A stretch of 64,000 bases of DNA from Salegentibacter sediminis (lineage in GTDB: Bacteria; Bacteroidota; Bacteroidia; Flavobacteriales; Flavobacteriaceae), in contig NZ_MSJR01000012.1 of the NCBI RefSeq assembly GCF_002078605.1, positions 26,466 through 90,465 on the forward strand, in the 5' to 3' direction. This document shows, one piece after another, positions 54,713-64,000 of this stretch. The position numbers were made by a program, and so were the translations under genes. Positions within the stretch are counted from its first letter, which is position 1, and each line of letters begins with the position of its first letter. The notes under the pieces are model-generated. The model was not told the origin of the DNA and did no database searches. It saw only the letters and a program-made list of their open reading frames with translations.

Positions 54713-55294
54713 ATGAACAAAACTATTTTCGGAATCTTAAGTTTAAGTCTGCTGAGTCTTCAATCTTATGCCCAGGACAGTCTAAGCACAAATCCCGTTC
54801 AGGATGAATTCAATGAACTTATTGAGAGCTCAAATAATTACCAGGGCTACAAGGTTGTTGATTATGATGCCCTTATCAGATTAAAGAACAACACCAACCG
54901 CCATTTTGATGAATTAAGAGCTGAGATTGAAACCCAGAAAAACACTGCGAAGGAGCAAGTTGCCGAAATCGAAACGCTTAAAGAAAAACTGCAGGCAACT
55001 CAGCAAGACCTGGAAAAGGTAAATGCTGAAAAAGATGCTATCAAATTCCTGGGAATGCCCATGAGTAAAGGTAGTTACATGGGAATGATGTGGGGGATAG
55101 TGGGCATTTTACTAATTGCTTTGTTATTCTTCATTTACCGCTATAAAAATTCTCACGCTACTACCCGTGAGGCTCGTAAGCGTTTAGCTGAAACAGAGAA
55201 AGAATTTGATCTTTACCGCACCAAAGCCCTGGAAAAGGAACAGCGTCTAGGCAGGATGCTTCAGGACGAGCGCAACAAAACCTCTAACGGTTAA
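54713..55294 (+). CDS. Exported coiled-coil membrane protein of unknown function, upstream of trmD
   Basis: The 193-residue protein has a signal peptide ([21 protein letters not shown]), a coiled coil at about 65-110 ([20 protein letters not shown]), one membrane helix at about 124-142 ([21 protein letters not shown]) and a charged cytosolic tail. I recall homologues in Flavobacteriaceae next to trmD, sometimes mislabelled as the methyltransferase itself. No catalytic motif is visible. It starts about 110 bases after a promoter box. Confidence 0.8.
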   Translation: MNKTIFGILSLSLLSLQSYAQDSLSTNPVQDEFNELIESSNNYQGYKVVDYDALIRLKNNTNRHFDELRAEIETQKNTAKEQVAEIETLKEKLQATQQDLEKVNAEKDAIKFLGMPMSKGSYMGMMWGIVGILLIALLFFIYRYKNSHATTREARKRLAETEKEFDLYRTKALEKEQRLGRMLQDERNKTSNG

Positions 55295-55326
55295 AATATT
55301 CTGCGTTAATCTCTAAAAAATACTAT

Positions 55327-56013
55327 ATGCGTATCGATATAATTACGGTAGTTCCCGATCTACTAAAAAGTCCTTTTGAGGCTTCTATCCTGAAAAGGGC
55401 TATAGAAAAGGGCTTGGTTGAGATTCATCTCCATAACCTCAGGGATTATGTAAGCGATAATTATAAGCAAATTGATGATTATCAATTTGGAGGCGGTGCA
55501 GGAATGGTGATGATGGTAGAGCCAATTGATAAATGCATAACCCAACTTAAGAGCGAAAGAGATTACGACGAGGTGATATACATGACTCCAGACGGGGAAC
55601 GTTTTGAGCAAAAAACTGCGAATCAGCTTTCCCTCCATCAAAATCTTATTATCCTTTGCGGTCATTATAAAGGAGTGGACCAACGGGTGCGAGATCATTT
55701 TATTACCAGGGAAATTTCTATTGGAGACTACGTGCTCTCGGGAGGAGAACTAGGAGCCGCAGTTCTTTGTGATGCTGTAATAAGGCTAATTCCTGGAGTA
55801 TTGGGCAATGAGACTTCAGCCTTAACCGATTCCTTTCAGGATGATTTACTGGCACCGCCGGTTTACACCCGCCCAGCTTCCTACAAGGGCTGGAAAGTTC
55901 CGGAGATATTAACCTCTGGCAACTTTCCAAAAATTGAGCAATGGCGGGAAGAACAGGCCTGGGAGCGAACCAAAAAGCTCCGACCGGATCTCCTGGATGA
56001 ATCAGAAAAATAA
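55327..56013 (+). CDS. trmD: tRNA (guanine-37-N1)-methyltransferase
   Basis: The 228-residue SPOUT enzyme methylates G37 of tRNAs reading CNN and thereby prevents frameshifting. It has [50 protein letters not shown] and the knot motif [31 protein letters not shown]. The usual PAM after GGEL is here GAA. It lies 32 bases after the coiled-coil gene and upstream of rplS, the classic trmD-rplS order, though rplS also has its own promoter. Confidence 0.96.
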   Translation: MRIDIITVVPDLLKSPFEASILKRAIEKGLVEIHLHNLRDYVSDNYKQIDDYQFGGGAGMVMMVEPIDKCITQLKSERDYDEVIYMTPDGERFEQKTANQLSLHQNLIILCGHYKGVDQRVRDHFITREISIGDYVLSGGELGAAVLCDAVIRLIPGVLGNETSALTDSFQDDLLAPPVYTRPASYKGWKVPEILTSGNFPKIEQWREEQAWERTKKLRPDLLDESEK

Positions 56014-56040
56014 CTTCTTTACCTACTTGTTTTTAAAATT

Positions 56041-56126
56041 TATATTTGTAATTTTGCACTCATTCTAAAATAACCTCTGGCGAAAACCGTAAATGTTGTT
56101 TTGGATTTTACCTTAAAAATATATCG
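56041..56126 (+). promoter_or_regulatory. Tandem -7 boxes and leader of rplS
   Basis: TATATTTG (56041-56048) and TAATTTTG (56049-56056) both match TAnnTTTG. The leader of about 65 bases contains GTAAA/TTTAC (about 56090-56112) as a possible stem. Ribosomal-protein leaders upstream of rplS in Flavobacteria have been described, as I recall, so autoregulation by L19 is plausible. Confidence 0.5.
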
Positions 56127-56477
56127 ATGGAATCGTTAATTAAATTTGTACAGGACGAATTCGTAGCTACCAAAGATTTTCCTGAATTTTCTGCTGGTGA
56201 CACAATCACCGTGTATTACGAAATTAAAGAGGGACAAAAAACCCGTACCCAGTTTTTTAGAGGGGTAGTAATCCAAAAAAGAGGATCGGGATCTTCTCAA
56301 ACTTTCACCATTAGAAAAATGAGTGGTACTGTTGGAGTAGAACGTATTTTCCCGGTTAACCTACCTGCAATTCAAAAAATTGAGGTTAATAAACGAGGTA
56401 AAGTAAGAAGAGCACGTATCTATTACTTTAGAGGCCTTACCGGTAAAAAAGCCCGTATTAAAGAAGCAAAAAGATAA
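56127..56477 (+). CDS. rplS: 50S ribosomal protein L19
   Basis: The 116-residue protein matches L19 along its length: FPEFSAGDTITVYYEIKEG, FRGVVIQKRGSGSSQTFTIRK, GVERIFPVNLPAIQKIEVNKRGKVRRARIYYFRGLTGKKARIKE. It lies at the 30S-50S interface. A strong terminator follows 25 bases after the stop, and the gene-free hairpin-rich stretch begins behind it. Confidence 0.98.
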   Translation: MESLIKFVQDEFVATKDFPEFSAGDTITVYYEIKEGQKTRTQFFRGVVIQKRGSGSSQTFTIRKMSGTVGVERIFPVNLPAIQKIEVNKRGKVRRARIYYFRGLTGKKARIKEAKR

Positions 56478-56502
56478 TTCATTTTTCTTCAATATATCCA
56501 AA

Positions 56503-56527
56503 AGCCCCGAAAATCGGGGCTTTTTTT
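56503..56527 (+). terminator. Intrinsic terminator after rplS
   Basis: AGCCCCGA (56503-56510) pairs with TCGGGGCT (56514-56521), AAA loop, followed by seven Ts. Confidence 0.93.
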
Positions 56528-56664
56528 ATACCCTAACTAAGTCCTCTTTCGGTTAATATTTAACAAAATCATTAGAGAAAAATGACTTTTTTCTTTGTAT
56601 ATTTAATATCAGGAATTCATATTAAAGCTGATAATGACACCAGGATTTTAAGCTTTAAACCTTT

Positions 56665-56918
56665 ATGTAAAGAAGTATTCTTTACATTGGATTTTTATCT
56701 TCTATATAACGCTCATTTTTTGCAATGTCAAAAATAGTTTGAAAGATAAAAATCGTTTTTTGAAAGTTTTTTTCGTTTATACGAATAAAAACTTTCAACT
56801 GAAGTTCATGCACACCAGGGCTTTTGTCCTATAAAGAATTTTAAAACATTCGGTGATAGTATGATACTTCAGTGAAGCCATTTCATTTTAGCAATTAAGA
56901 TGAAATGGCTTTTTTTTA
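56665..56918 (+). ncRNA. Candidate structured non-coding RNA between rplS and icd
   Basis: No credible gene is present in 56478-57070. Four stems follow each other: ATGTAAAGAA/TTCTTTACAT (56665-56674, 56678-56687); GATTTTTATCTT/AAGATAAAAATC (56690-56701, 56743-56754) enclosing ATTTTTTG/CAAAAAT; a 17-bp stem with one bulge at 56760-56798; and ACTGAAGT/ACTTCAGT (56798-56805, 56866-56873) enclosing CACC/GGTG and AGGGC/GTCCT. An 11-bp stem with eight Ts ends the stretch. The closing-stem-plus-bubble layout recalls 6S-like RNAs; the 5' end and promoter are not identified, and the real RNA may cover only part of the span. Confidence 0.5.
56876..56918 (+). terminator. Strong intrinsic terminator with no upstream ORF
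   Basis: AGCCATTTCAT (56876-56886) pairs perfectly over 11 bp with ATGAAATGGCT (56900-56910), followed by eight Ts. Since rplS already has its own terminator 350 bases earlier, this one implies a separate short transcript. Confidence 0.88.
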
Positions 56919-57003
56919 TGTCTTGTTTCAACCCGGTTAACCTCTTATTAAAAAGTCTGAGCTATGATAAAAGCCTGAAAAATCTTATATTGCACAGATG
57001 ATT

Positions 57004-57028
57004 AACGCCCGGGATTTCTGCGGGCGTT
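57004..57028 (+). promoter_or_regulatory. GC-rich hairpin in the icd leader
   Basis: AACGCCCG (57004-57011) pairs with CGGGCGTT (57021-57028), followed only by TCTGG, so it is not a typical terminator. It lies 43 bases before the icd ATG and just after a TATATTGC box at 56986-56993 that could be a promoter. Confidence 0.45.
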
Positions 57029-57070
57029 TCTGGAGTTTAAGCATTAGTAAATTATACCGATAAAAATTAA

Positions 57071-59293
<2,223 letters not shown>

Positions 59294-59314
59294 TGAACCC
59301 AGAGTAATTGAATA

Positions 59315-59342
59315 AAAGCCGGATTATCTCCGGCTTTTTTTA
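59315..59342 (+). terminator. Intrinsic terminator after icd
   Basis: AAAGCCGG (59315-59322) pairs with CCGGCTTT (59330-59337) around a 7-base loop, followed by Ts and a T-rich tail. Confidence 0.9.
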
Positions 59343-59436
59343 TTTTTATTACTGAACATTCTATCATTAAACAATACCCAAATTAATGTTTAGCATTTTT
59401 ATTTTGAATTAACCTGTTCTATCTTTACATCAAAAA

Positions 59437-61809
59437 TTGAAACAAAATTTTTACCTTTTTATTTTAGCCTGTTGCTTTGCCTTCACAAGCTTTGCCCAGG
59501 AAAGCTATACCCTAAGCGGAACTATCACCGATGCAGCCAGCAATGAGACTTTAATTGGAGTTAATGTGCTTATTCCGTCCCTAAACACAGGGGTGGTGAC
59601 CAATGAATATGGTTTTTACTCATTGAAAATACCGGAAGGCACTTTTGAAATGGTGATATCATATCTTGGTTTTCAAACTATTTCAGAAGAAATTACTGTT
59701 TCTGGCCAGACAAGTCGGAATTTTAAATTAAAAGAAAGTTCAGAAATTCTCGATGAAATAGTCATAAGCCAAAGATCTGAAGGTCTCAACATCAAAAAAC
59801 CGGAAATGAGCCTTAACAGGCTTTCGATAAATACCATTCAGAAAATGCCGGTTATTTTTGGAGAAGTAGATGTGATCAAATCTTTATTACTTCTGCCGGG
59901 TGTTTCGAATGCCGGCGAAGGCTCTTCAGGATTTAATGTTCGGGGGGGTGCCGTAGACCAAAACCTGATTTTGTTGGATGAAGCTACGATCTATAATTCA
60001 TCGCATTTATTCGGCTTTTTCTCAGTTTTCAATCCTGATGCTATAAAGGATCTCAAACTTTATAAAGGAGGAATCCCGGCTAAATACGGCGGCAGGGTTT
60101 CATCGGTTCTGGATATTTATCAACGTGATGGCAACAGTAGAGAATTGAAAATGCAAGGGGGGATTGGTGCAATTTCAAGCAGGCTCCTGGCCGAAGGTCC
60201 TATAGTTAAGGACAAAGGTTCTTTTCTTATTGGAGGTCGCAGTTCTTATGCGCATCTCTTTCTAAAATTTACCGATAACGAAAATTCTGCTTATTTCTAT
60301 GACCTTAACACCAAGTTAAGTTATAGGTTGGATGATAAAAATAAAATCTATTTTTCAGGATATTTTGGCAGGGATGTTTTTTCCTTAAGCCGAAATTTCA
60401 AAAACACTTATGGGAATGCCGTTTTAAACCTTAGATGGAATCATATTTTCAGCGATAATATATTTTCCAACCTTTCGGTGATTTACAGTGATTATTATTA
60501 TGGATTAACCCTGGGATTTGTAGGATTTAATTGGGATAGCGGAATAAAGAATCTCAACCTCAAATACGATTTTGACCATTACTTAAATGATACTTTTCAG
60601 TTAAAATATGGCTTTCAGAATACATATTACGATTTTAATCCGGGGGAGATCGAACCTATTGACGAGTCTTCCGGAATAAATTATTTTAAACTTAATAATA
60701 AGCATGCTTTCGAAAGTGCTGTCTATTTTTCAGCAGAACACAATATCTCTGAAAAGTTTTCAGCCGAATATGGATTAAGGTATAGCGGTTTTTTTCGGTT
60801 AGGCCCGGATGAACTCAGCACCTATGAAGATGATTCTCCGGTTATCTATAATAAAGATCGCGATATTTATGAAGAAGCTGAACCAATAGGCTCGCAATCT
60901 TACGAAAGGGCCAAAATAATAAGTTCTTTTGGGAATTTTGAACCACGGCTTTCAATCGCCTATAGCTTTGATCTTAATCAGTCGGTTAAAGCGAGTTATA
61001 ACAGGATGACCCAATATCTTCATCTAATTTCCAATACCAGCTCCCCTACCCCCTTAGACGTTTGGACGCCCAGCGGCCCGTTTATTGAACCTCAAATCCT
61101 GGATCAATATGCTTTGGGTTATTTTAGAAATTTTAAGGACGGGGCCTATTCTCTGGAGGCCGAAACTTTTTATAAAAAAGTAAAGAACCGCATTGATTAT
61201 GTAAATGGTGCTAATCTTATAGCTAATAATAATATTGAGAGAGTAATTCTAAACGGAAAATCCAGGGCGTACGGATTGGAAATACTTTTCAGAAAAAATG
61301 AAGGAAGGTTCACTGGATGGCTGGCCTACACCTTGTCCAAAGCAGAACAAAAAACACCGGGCAGGACGCCGGTAGAAACAGGTATTAATGGCGGTGACTG
61401 GTATAATTCCAATTACAATAAAACGCATGATGTAAGTTTTACTGCCAGTTATGAGGCAAATAAGAAATGGGAATTCAATGCGAACTTCAGCTTTCAAACG
61501 GGTTTACCTTCCACATTTCCCACCGCGCAATACAGTTATGAGAACATAACGGTGCCCGTTTATTCTCCAAGGAATAGCAACAGGCTTCCGGCCTACCACA
61601 GGCTGGATCTTTCCGCTAATTATAATCCAAAAATTTCTTCGGAAAAGGATTTTAAGTCATCCTGGAGTTTTGGAATTTACAATGTTTACAATCGAAAAAA
61701 TGCCTATTCCCTTACTTTCAGAGAAAATAGCGATACAGGAGTCAACGAAGCCGTTAGGTTAAGTTTATTCGGAATTATCCCCTCTGTAACTTATAATTTT
61801 AGCTTTTAA
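59437..61809 (+). CDS. TonB-dependent outer-membrane receptor with carboxypeptidase-like N-terminal domain
   Basis: The 790-residue protein starts at TTG with a signal peptide (FYLFILACCFAFTSFAQ), then a CarboxypepD-reg-like domain (YTLSGTITDAASNETLIGVNV to about residue 105), a plug (IKSLLLLPGVSNAGEGSSGFNVRGGAVDQNLILLDE) and a beta barrel ending in aromatic YNFSF. It is smaller than SusC (about 1000 residues), so it belongs to the FecA-like group. It is paired with the DUF4249 lipoprotein 2 bases downstream; the imported ligand is unknown. A TATCTTTA box lies 9 bases upstream. Confidence 0.94.
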   Translation: MKQNFYLFILACCFAFTSFAQESYTLSGTITDAASNETLIGVNVLIPSLNTGVVTNEYGFYSLKIPEGTFEMVISYLGFQTISEEITVSGQTSRNFKLKESSEILDEIVISQRSEGLNIKKPEMSLNRLSINTIQKMPVIFGEVDVIKSLLLLPGVSNAGEGSSGFNVRGGAVDQNLILLDEATIYNSSHLFGFFSVFNPDAIKDLKLYKGGIPAKYGGRVSSVLDIYQRDGNSRELKMQGGIGAISSRLLAEGPIVKDKGSFLIGGRSSYAHLFLKFTDNENSAYFYDLNTKLSYRLDDKNKIYFSGYFGRDVFSLSRNFKNTYGNAVLNLRWNHIFSDNIFSNLSVIYSDYYYGLTLGFVGFNWDSGIKNLNLKYDFDHYLNDTFQLKYGFQNTYYDFNPGEIEPIDESSGINYFKLNNKHAFESAVYFSAEHNISEKFSAEYGLRYSGFFRLGPDELSTYEDDSPVIYNKDRDIYEEAEPIGSQSYERAKIISSFGNFEPRLSIAYSFDLNQSVKASYNRMTQYLHLISNTSSPTPLDVWTPSGPFIEPQILDQYALGYFRNFKDGAYSLEAETFYKKVKNRIDYVNGANLIANNNIERVILNGKSRAYGLEILFRKNEGRFTGWLAYTLSKAEQKTPGRTPVETGINGGDWYNSNYNKTHDVSFTASYEANKKWEFNANFSFQTGLPSTFPTAQYSYENITVPVYSPRNSNRLPAYHRLDLSANYNPKISSEKDFKSSWSFGIYNVYNRKNAYSLTFRENSDTGVNEAVRLSLFGIIPSVTYNFSF

Positions 61810-61811
61810 AA

Positions 61812-62621
61812 ATGAAAACGCTTTTAAAAATATTCGGCTTACTCCTTATTTTTCCGGCTACCTCGTGTGAAGACGTTGTAGATATTTCCTTAGAGGAGAC
61901 TGAACCAAGGTTAGTTGTTGAAGCTTCAATTCTATCTTTTAAAGATTCTGAAAGTAATATTCAGCAAATTCGGTTATCGCAAACAGCTCCGTTTTATGAT
62001 GAGGAGACCCCCCCGGTTGAAAATGCTTCAGTAAGGATAATTTCAGAAGAAGGTCTTCAATATGACTTCATACATACTACAGAGGGCTATTACATCAATG
62101 AGAATCTTAAGCCTGAAATAGGCGCAACCTATGAATTGGAAATTATTTATAATGATGAGCTGTATACAGCTACTGGAACGATGATGGGGGTAACAGACAT
62201 TGATTTTATCGAACAAACGGCCACCGGAGGTTTTGGAGGTGATGAGATTGAGGTGAAAGTTTTTTATACCGATCCTGCTAATGAACCTAATTTCTACCTT
62301 TTTATCTTCAGAAATGATAAAATAAGTCTGGAGATCTATGAGGACAAATTCACGGATGGCAATCAAATTTTTGGTTATTATTCCAATGAAGACATACAAC
62401 CTGGAGATGAAATCGATATCGAGATGTACGGAATTTCAAAATCTTATTATGAATATCTCTTTATTTTAAGAGCACAAATTGGAGAAAACAGTGGAGGGCC
62501 TTTTGAAACCCAGCCAGCAACGGTAAAGGGAAATGTGATAAACCGAAGCAACAAAGAAAATTATCCTTTTGGTTACTTTCACCTTTCAGAAGTGGATACA
62601 AGCTCTTATATTGTAAAATAA
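61812..62621 (+). CDS. DUF4249 lipoprotein, partner of the TonB receptor
   Basis: The 269-residue protein has a lipoprotein signal (MKTLLKIFGLLLIFPATSC, Cys19) and the DUF4249 pattern LVVEASILSFKDSESNIQQIRLSQTAPFYDEETPPVENASVRI with a beta-sandwich-like repeat. DUF4249 lipoproteins are regularly encoded directly after TonB receptors of this size and presumably form the external lid or binding part, by analogy with SusD. The ATG follows the receptor stop by 2 bases. Confidence 0.9.
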   Translation: MKTLLKIFGLLLIFPATSCEDVVDISLEETEPRLVVEASILSFKDSESNIQQIRLSQTAPFYDEETPPVENASVRIISEEGLQYDFIHTTEGYYINENLKPEIGATYELEIIYNDELYTATGTMMGVTDIDFIEQTATGGFGGDEIEVKVFYTDPANEPNFYLFIFRNDKISLEIYEDKFTDGNQIFGYYSNEDIQPGDEIDIEMYGISKSYYEYLFILRAQIGENSGGPFETQPATVKGNVINRSNKENYPFGYFHLSEVDTSSYIVK

Positions 62622-62631
62622 TTATAGAAAA

Positions 62632-62853
62632 ATGAAACACACAAACAAAAAGGTAATGGGTAAAGGTTTAAAATACCTGGGTATCGCGCTGCCTTTATCT
62701 TTAATTGGGCCGAGTGTTTTATTTACGGCATTTAACAATCAGGAACATCCCTGGTTTATTCCAGTACTGGCCATAGGTTTCATTGCTCTTATTGCCGCAA
62801 TGATTCTCATGTTTAAAGGAATTCTTACTGTAGTTAAGGCAGTTTTTGATTAA
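62632..62853 (+). CDS. Small two-helix membrane protein (DUF6095-like)
   Basis: The 73-residue protein has two hydrophobic segments (YLGIALPLSLIGPSVLFTAF and WFIPVLAIGFIALIAAMIL) joined by NNQEHP and ends KGILTVVKAVFD. From memory it resembles DUF6095 of Flavobacteriaceae (GPS...F.NQEHP pattern). Function unknown. It lies 10 bases after the DUF4249 gene, on the same strand, and converges with the creatininase gene. Confidence 0.75.
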   Translation: MKHTNKKVMGKGLKYLGIALPLSLIGPSVLFTAFNNQEHPWFIPVLAIGFIALIAAMILMFKGILTVVKAVFD

Positions 62854-62872
62854 AGCAACAACCTGCTGCGTA

Positions 62873-63748
62873 TTATTTCTCTTCAGAAAGCTGATGAACC
62901 TTCTCGTAAAACTCTTGCTGAAGTTCGAGAGTTTTATCATCAGCCTTAATAGCCCGAAGTGCTTCTACCATAGATGCAACTTTTTGTTCGATAACTAATT
63001 CGCCGAGTTCTGCAGATGCTTTTTCTGCTTCTCCAGCATAATGTAAAGGAAAGGAGGCATACCACCAAATACCGGTATATACGTTCGGAATTTCCGGTAG
63101 TCTTTTTTGGTCGGCACCAGATTCATTGGTAGCCCTGTCCAATTGCACAAGTTCAGGACGCAAATATAATAAAGAAGAGGTTTCTAACTCCCCAGCATGC
63201 ATATCACCAGCCGGATCTGTTTTCCTCAGTGTATTTAATTTTTCCTGAAAATCAGGATCAGTAGAGGGATCGTAAAAATAAACTGCATAGTCTCTTTGAC
63301 TTGCCATCTGGTTTTGTACAAAATATCTAAGCATTGAAGGGTTTCCTCCGTGGCCATTAATAATCATAATTCTTTCGAAACCATTTCTCCCTAACTCCTC
63401 ACAAGTGGCCTCCAGTAGTTCCATGGTTAATCCTGGAGGTAAAGAAAAGGTGCCAGGCAGGTGTTTAGCTTCGTTCAACTGTCCATAAAAGTAATCAGGG
63501 AAAACCACTGCATATTCTTCCTGAGTCACACGGGCTGCCCATTCCCTGGCACGGATAAGATCGGATCCCATAGGTGCATGCGGGCCATGTTTTTCCAGAA
63601 CACCAATAGGGAGAATAATAGTTTTATTAGATTTCTCCATAGCTAGAGGCCAATCGCTGGCGGTTAATTCATCCCAGCGTGCCGGGATATCCTGAGCATA
63701 TGAATTAAAAGAGGTAAAGATAAAAAGTAAAAAGATACAGGTTCTCAT
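62873..63748 (-). CDS. Secreted creatininase-family amidohydrolase
   Basis: The 291-residue protein has a signal peptide (MRTCIFLLFIFTSFNSYAQ), then the creatininase metal-binding motifs PIGVLEKHGPHAPMGSDLI, MIINGHGGNPSML and DMHAGELETSSLLY. The family includes creatininase and MftE peptidases; the substrate here is unknown. Presence of a signal peptide is unusual for the enzyme class but common in Bacteroidota copies, I believe. Confidence 0.92.
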   Translation of the reverse strand: MRTCIFLLFIFTSFNSYAQDIPARWDELTASDWPLAMEKSNKTIILPIGVLEKHGPHAPMGSDLIRAREWAARVTQEEYAVVFPDYFYGQLNEAKHLPGTFSLPPGLTMELLEATCEELGRNGFERIMIINGHGGNPSMLRYFVQNQMASQRDYAVYFYDPSTDPDFQEKLNTLRKTDPAGDMHAGELETSSLLYLRPELVQLDRATNESGADQKRLPEIPNVYTGIWWYASFPLHYAGEAEKASAELGELVIEQKVASMVEALRAIKADDKTLELQQEFYEKVHQLSEEK

Positions 63749-63965
63749 GGATGAAATACTTTATGGATTATTTCAAAAAATAAATTTAAAGATGAAATTT
63801 AAGTAAAAAACATTTAATCTATCACTTCTTTACTTAATTTTTTAATAAAGATAAATATCCTTGGAGATTTATCCATTTGGGGATAACAAAAGAATCTTGA
63901 GATAGGTTTGCTTCCCAAAAAAAGTTAAGAGTAAGGTTTCCTGAAATTATTTCACTTTATCCCAT

Positions 63966-63999
63966 AAAAAAACCCTTCACCAAATAAATGATGAAGGGT
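63966..63999 (-). terminator. Terminator of a reverse-strand gene beyond the right edge
   Basis: ACCCTTCA (63972-63979) pairs with TGAAGGGT (63992-63999); on the reverse strand seven Ts follow. The transcribed gene must lie right of position 64000. The stretch 63749-63965 otherwise shows only AT-rich sequence. Confidence 0.8.
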
Positions 64000-64000
64000 C

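Noticed and set aside
56041..56126. Riboswitch in front of rplS
   Set aside because: Leader is short and no ligand-type motif is recognisable; an r-protein leader is the more modest reading.
56900..57001. 33-codon open frame starting in the terminator stem (MKWLFFMSCF...)
   Set aside because: It begins inside a hairpin and T-run, has no ribosome site and no family-like sequence; chance frame.

Overview
The window looks like a chromosomal segment of a marine-type Bacteroidota, most probably family Flavobacteriaceae (Gramella/Christiangramia/Salegentibacter-like; inferred from recalled gene content, not from a search). The signs are a type IX secretion C-terminal sorting domain, a TonB receptor paired with a DUF4249 lipoprotein, the Bacteroidota form of RNA polymerase omega, a monomeric isocitrate dehydrogenase, and many Bacteroidota-type -7 promoter boxes (TAnnTTTG) a short distance upstream of start codons. 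Shine-Dalgarno sequences are weak or absent, and TTG and GTG starts are fairly common. No rRNA, tRNA, CRISPR array, prophage or complete insertion sequence was seen.

Region by region. 1-3900: the end of a capsule/exopolysaccharide locus (Wza-Wzc pair) next to a partial S23-type four-helix-bundle gene. 3900-8700: an ABC-F ATPase, a second four-helix-bundle gene, a methyltransferase carrying a low-complexity insertion, a REP-like three-hairpin element, an orphan ABC ATPase and pcm. 8800-17750: a long forward run (Gfo/Idh oxidoreductase, 3-hydroxyacyl-CoA dehydrogenase, DUF1015, YggS, exonuclease/GIY-YIG fusion, degenerate transglutaminase protein, potassium channel, miaA). 17744-24263: a 1325-residue secreted NHL/HYR protein and a two-component system. 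24331-34400: reverse operons for coaE/CdaR-like/glycosyltransferase, fabI, the cell-envelope and coenzyme A group bamD-rpoZ-coaBC-DUF4835-recN, and dapA. 34500-45400: a membrane protein, a 5'-nucleotidase split over two genes, ligA, prmC, ribD and small metabolic genes. 45573-51424: dnaA, a phosphatase, an RsmI-like methylase, and the murein/lysine genes (lysozyme-like protein, mltG, dapF). 51560-56480: an HtrA protease, a long-form GAPDH, and the trmD-rplS region. 56480-57070: a gene-free stretch packed with perfect hairpins and closed by a strong terminator, the best candidate here for an unannotated RNA. 57071-64000: icd, a TonB receptor/DUF4249 pair, a small membrane protein and a secreted creatininase-family protein.

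Most genes are housekeeping. Two physiological groups stand out: envelope building (wza/wzc, bamD, dapA, dapF, mltG, lysozyme-like protein, HtrA) and coenzyme A/fatty-acid metabolism (coaE, coaBC, fabI, hbd). The less ordinary material is mainly non-coding: the structured locus after rplS, the REP-like element before the orphan ABC ATPase, low-complexity GGAGAGT/CAAACAA tracts around four-helix-bundle genes, structured 5' leaders, and promoters so close to start codons that some mRNAs should be leaderless or nearly so. I found no convincing new multi-gene defence or mobile system.
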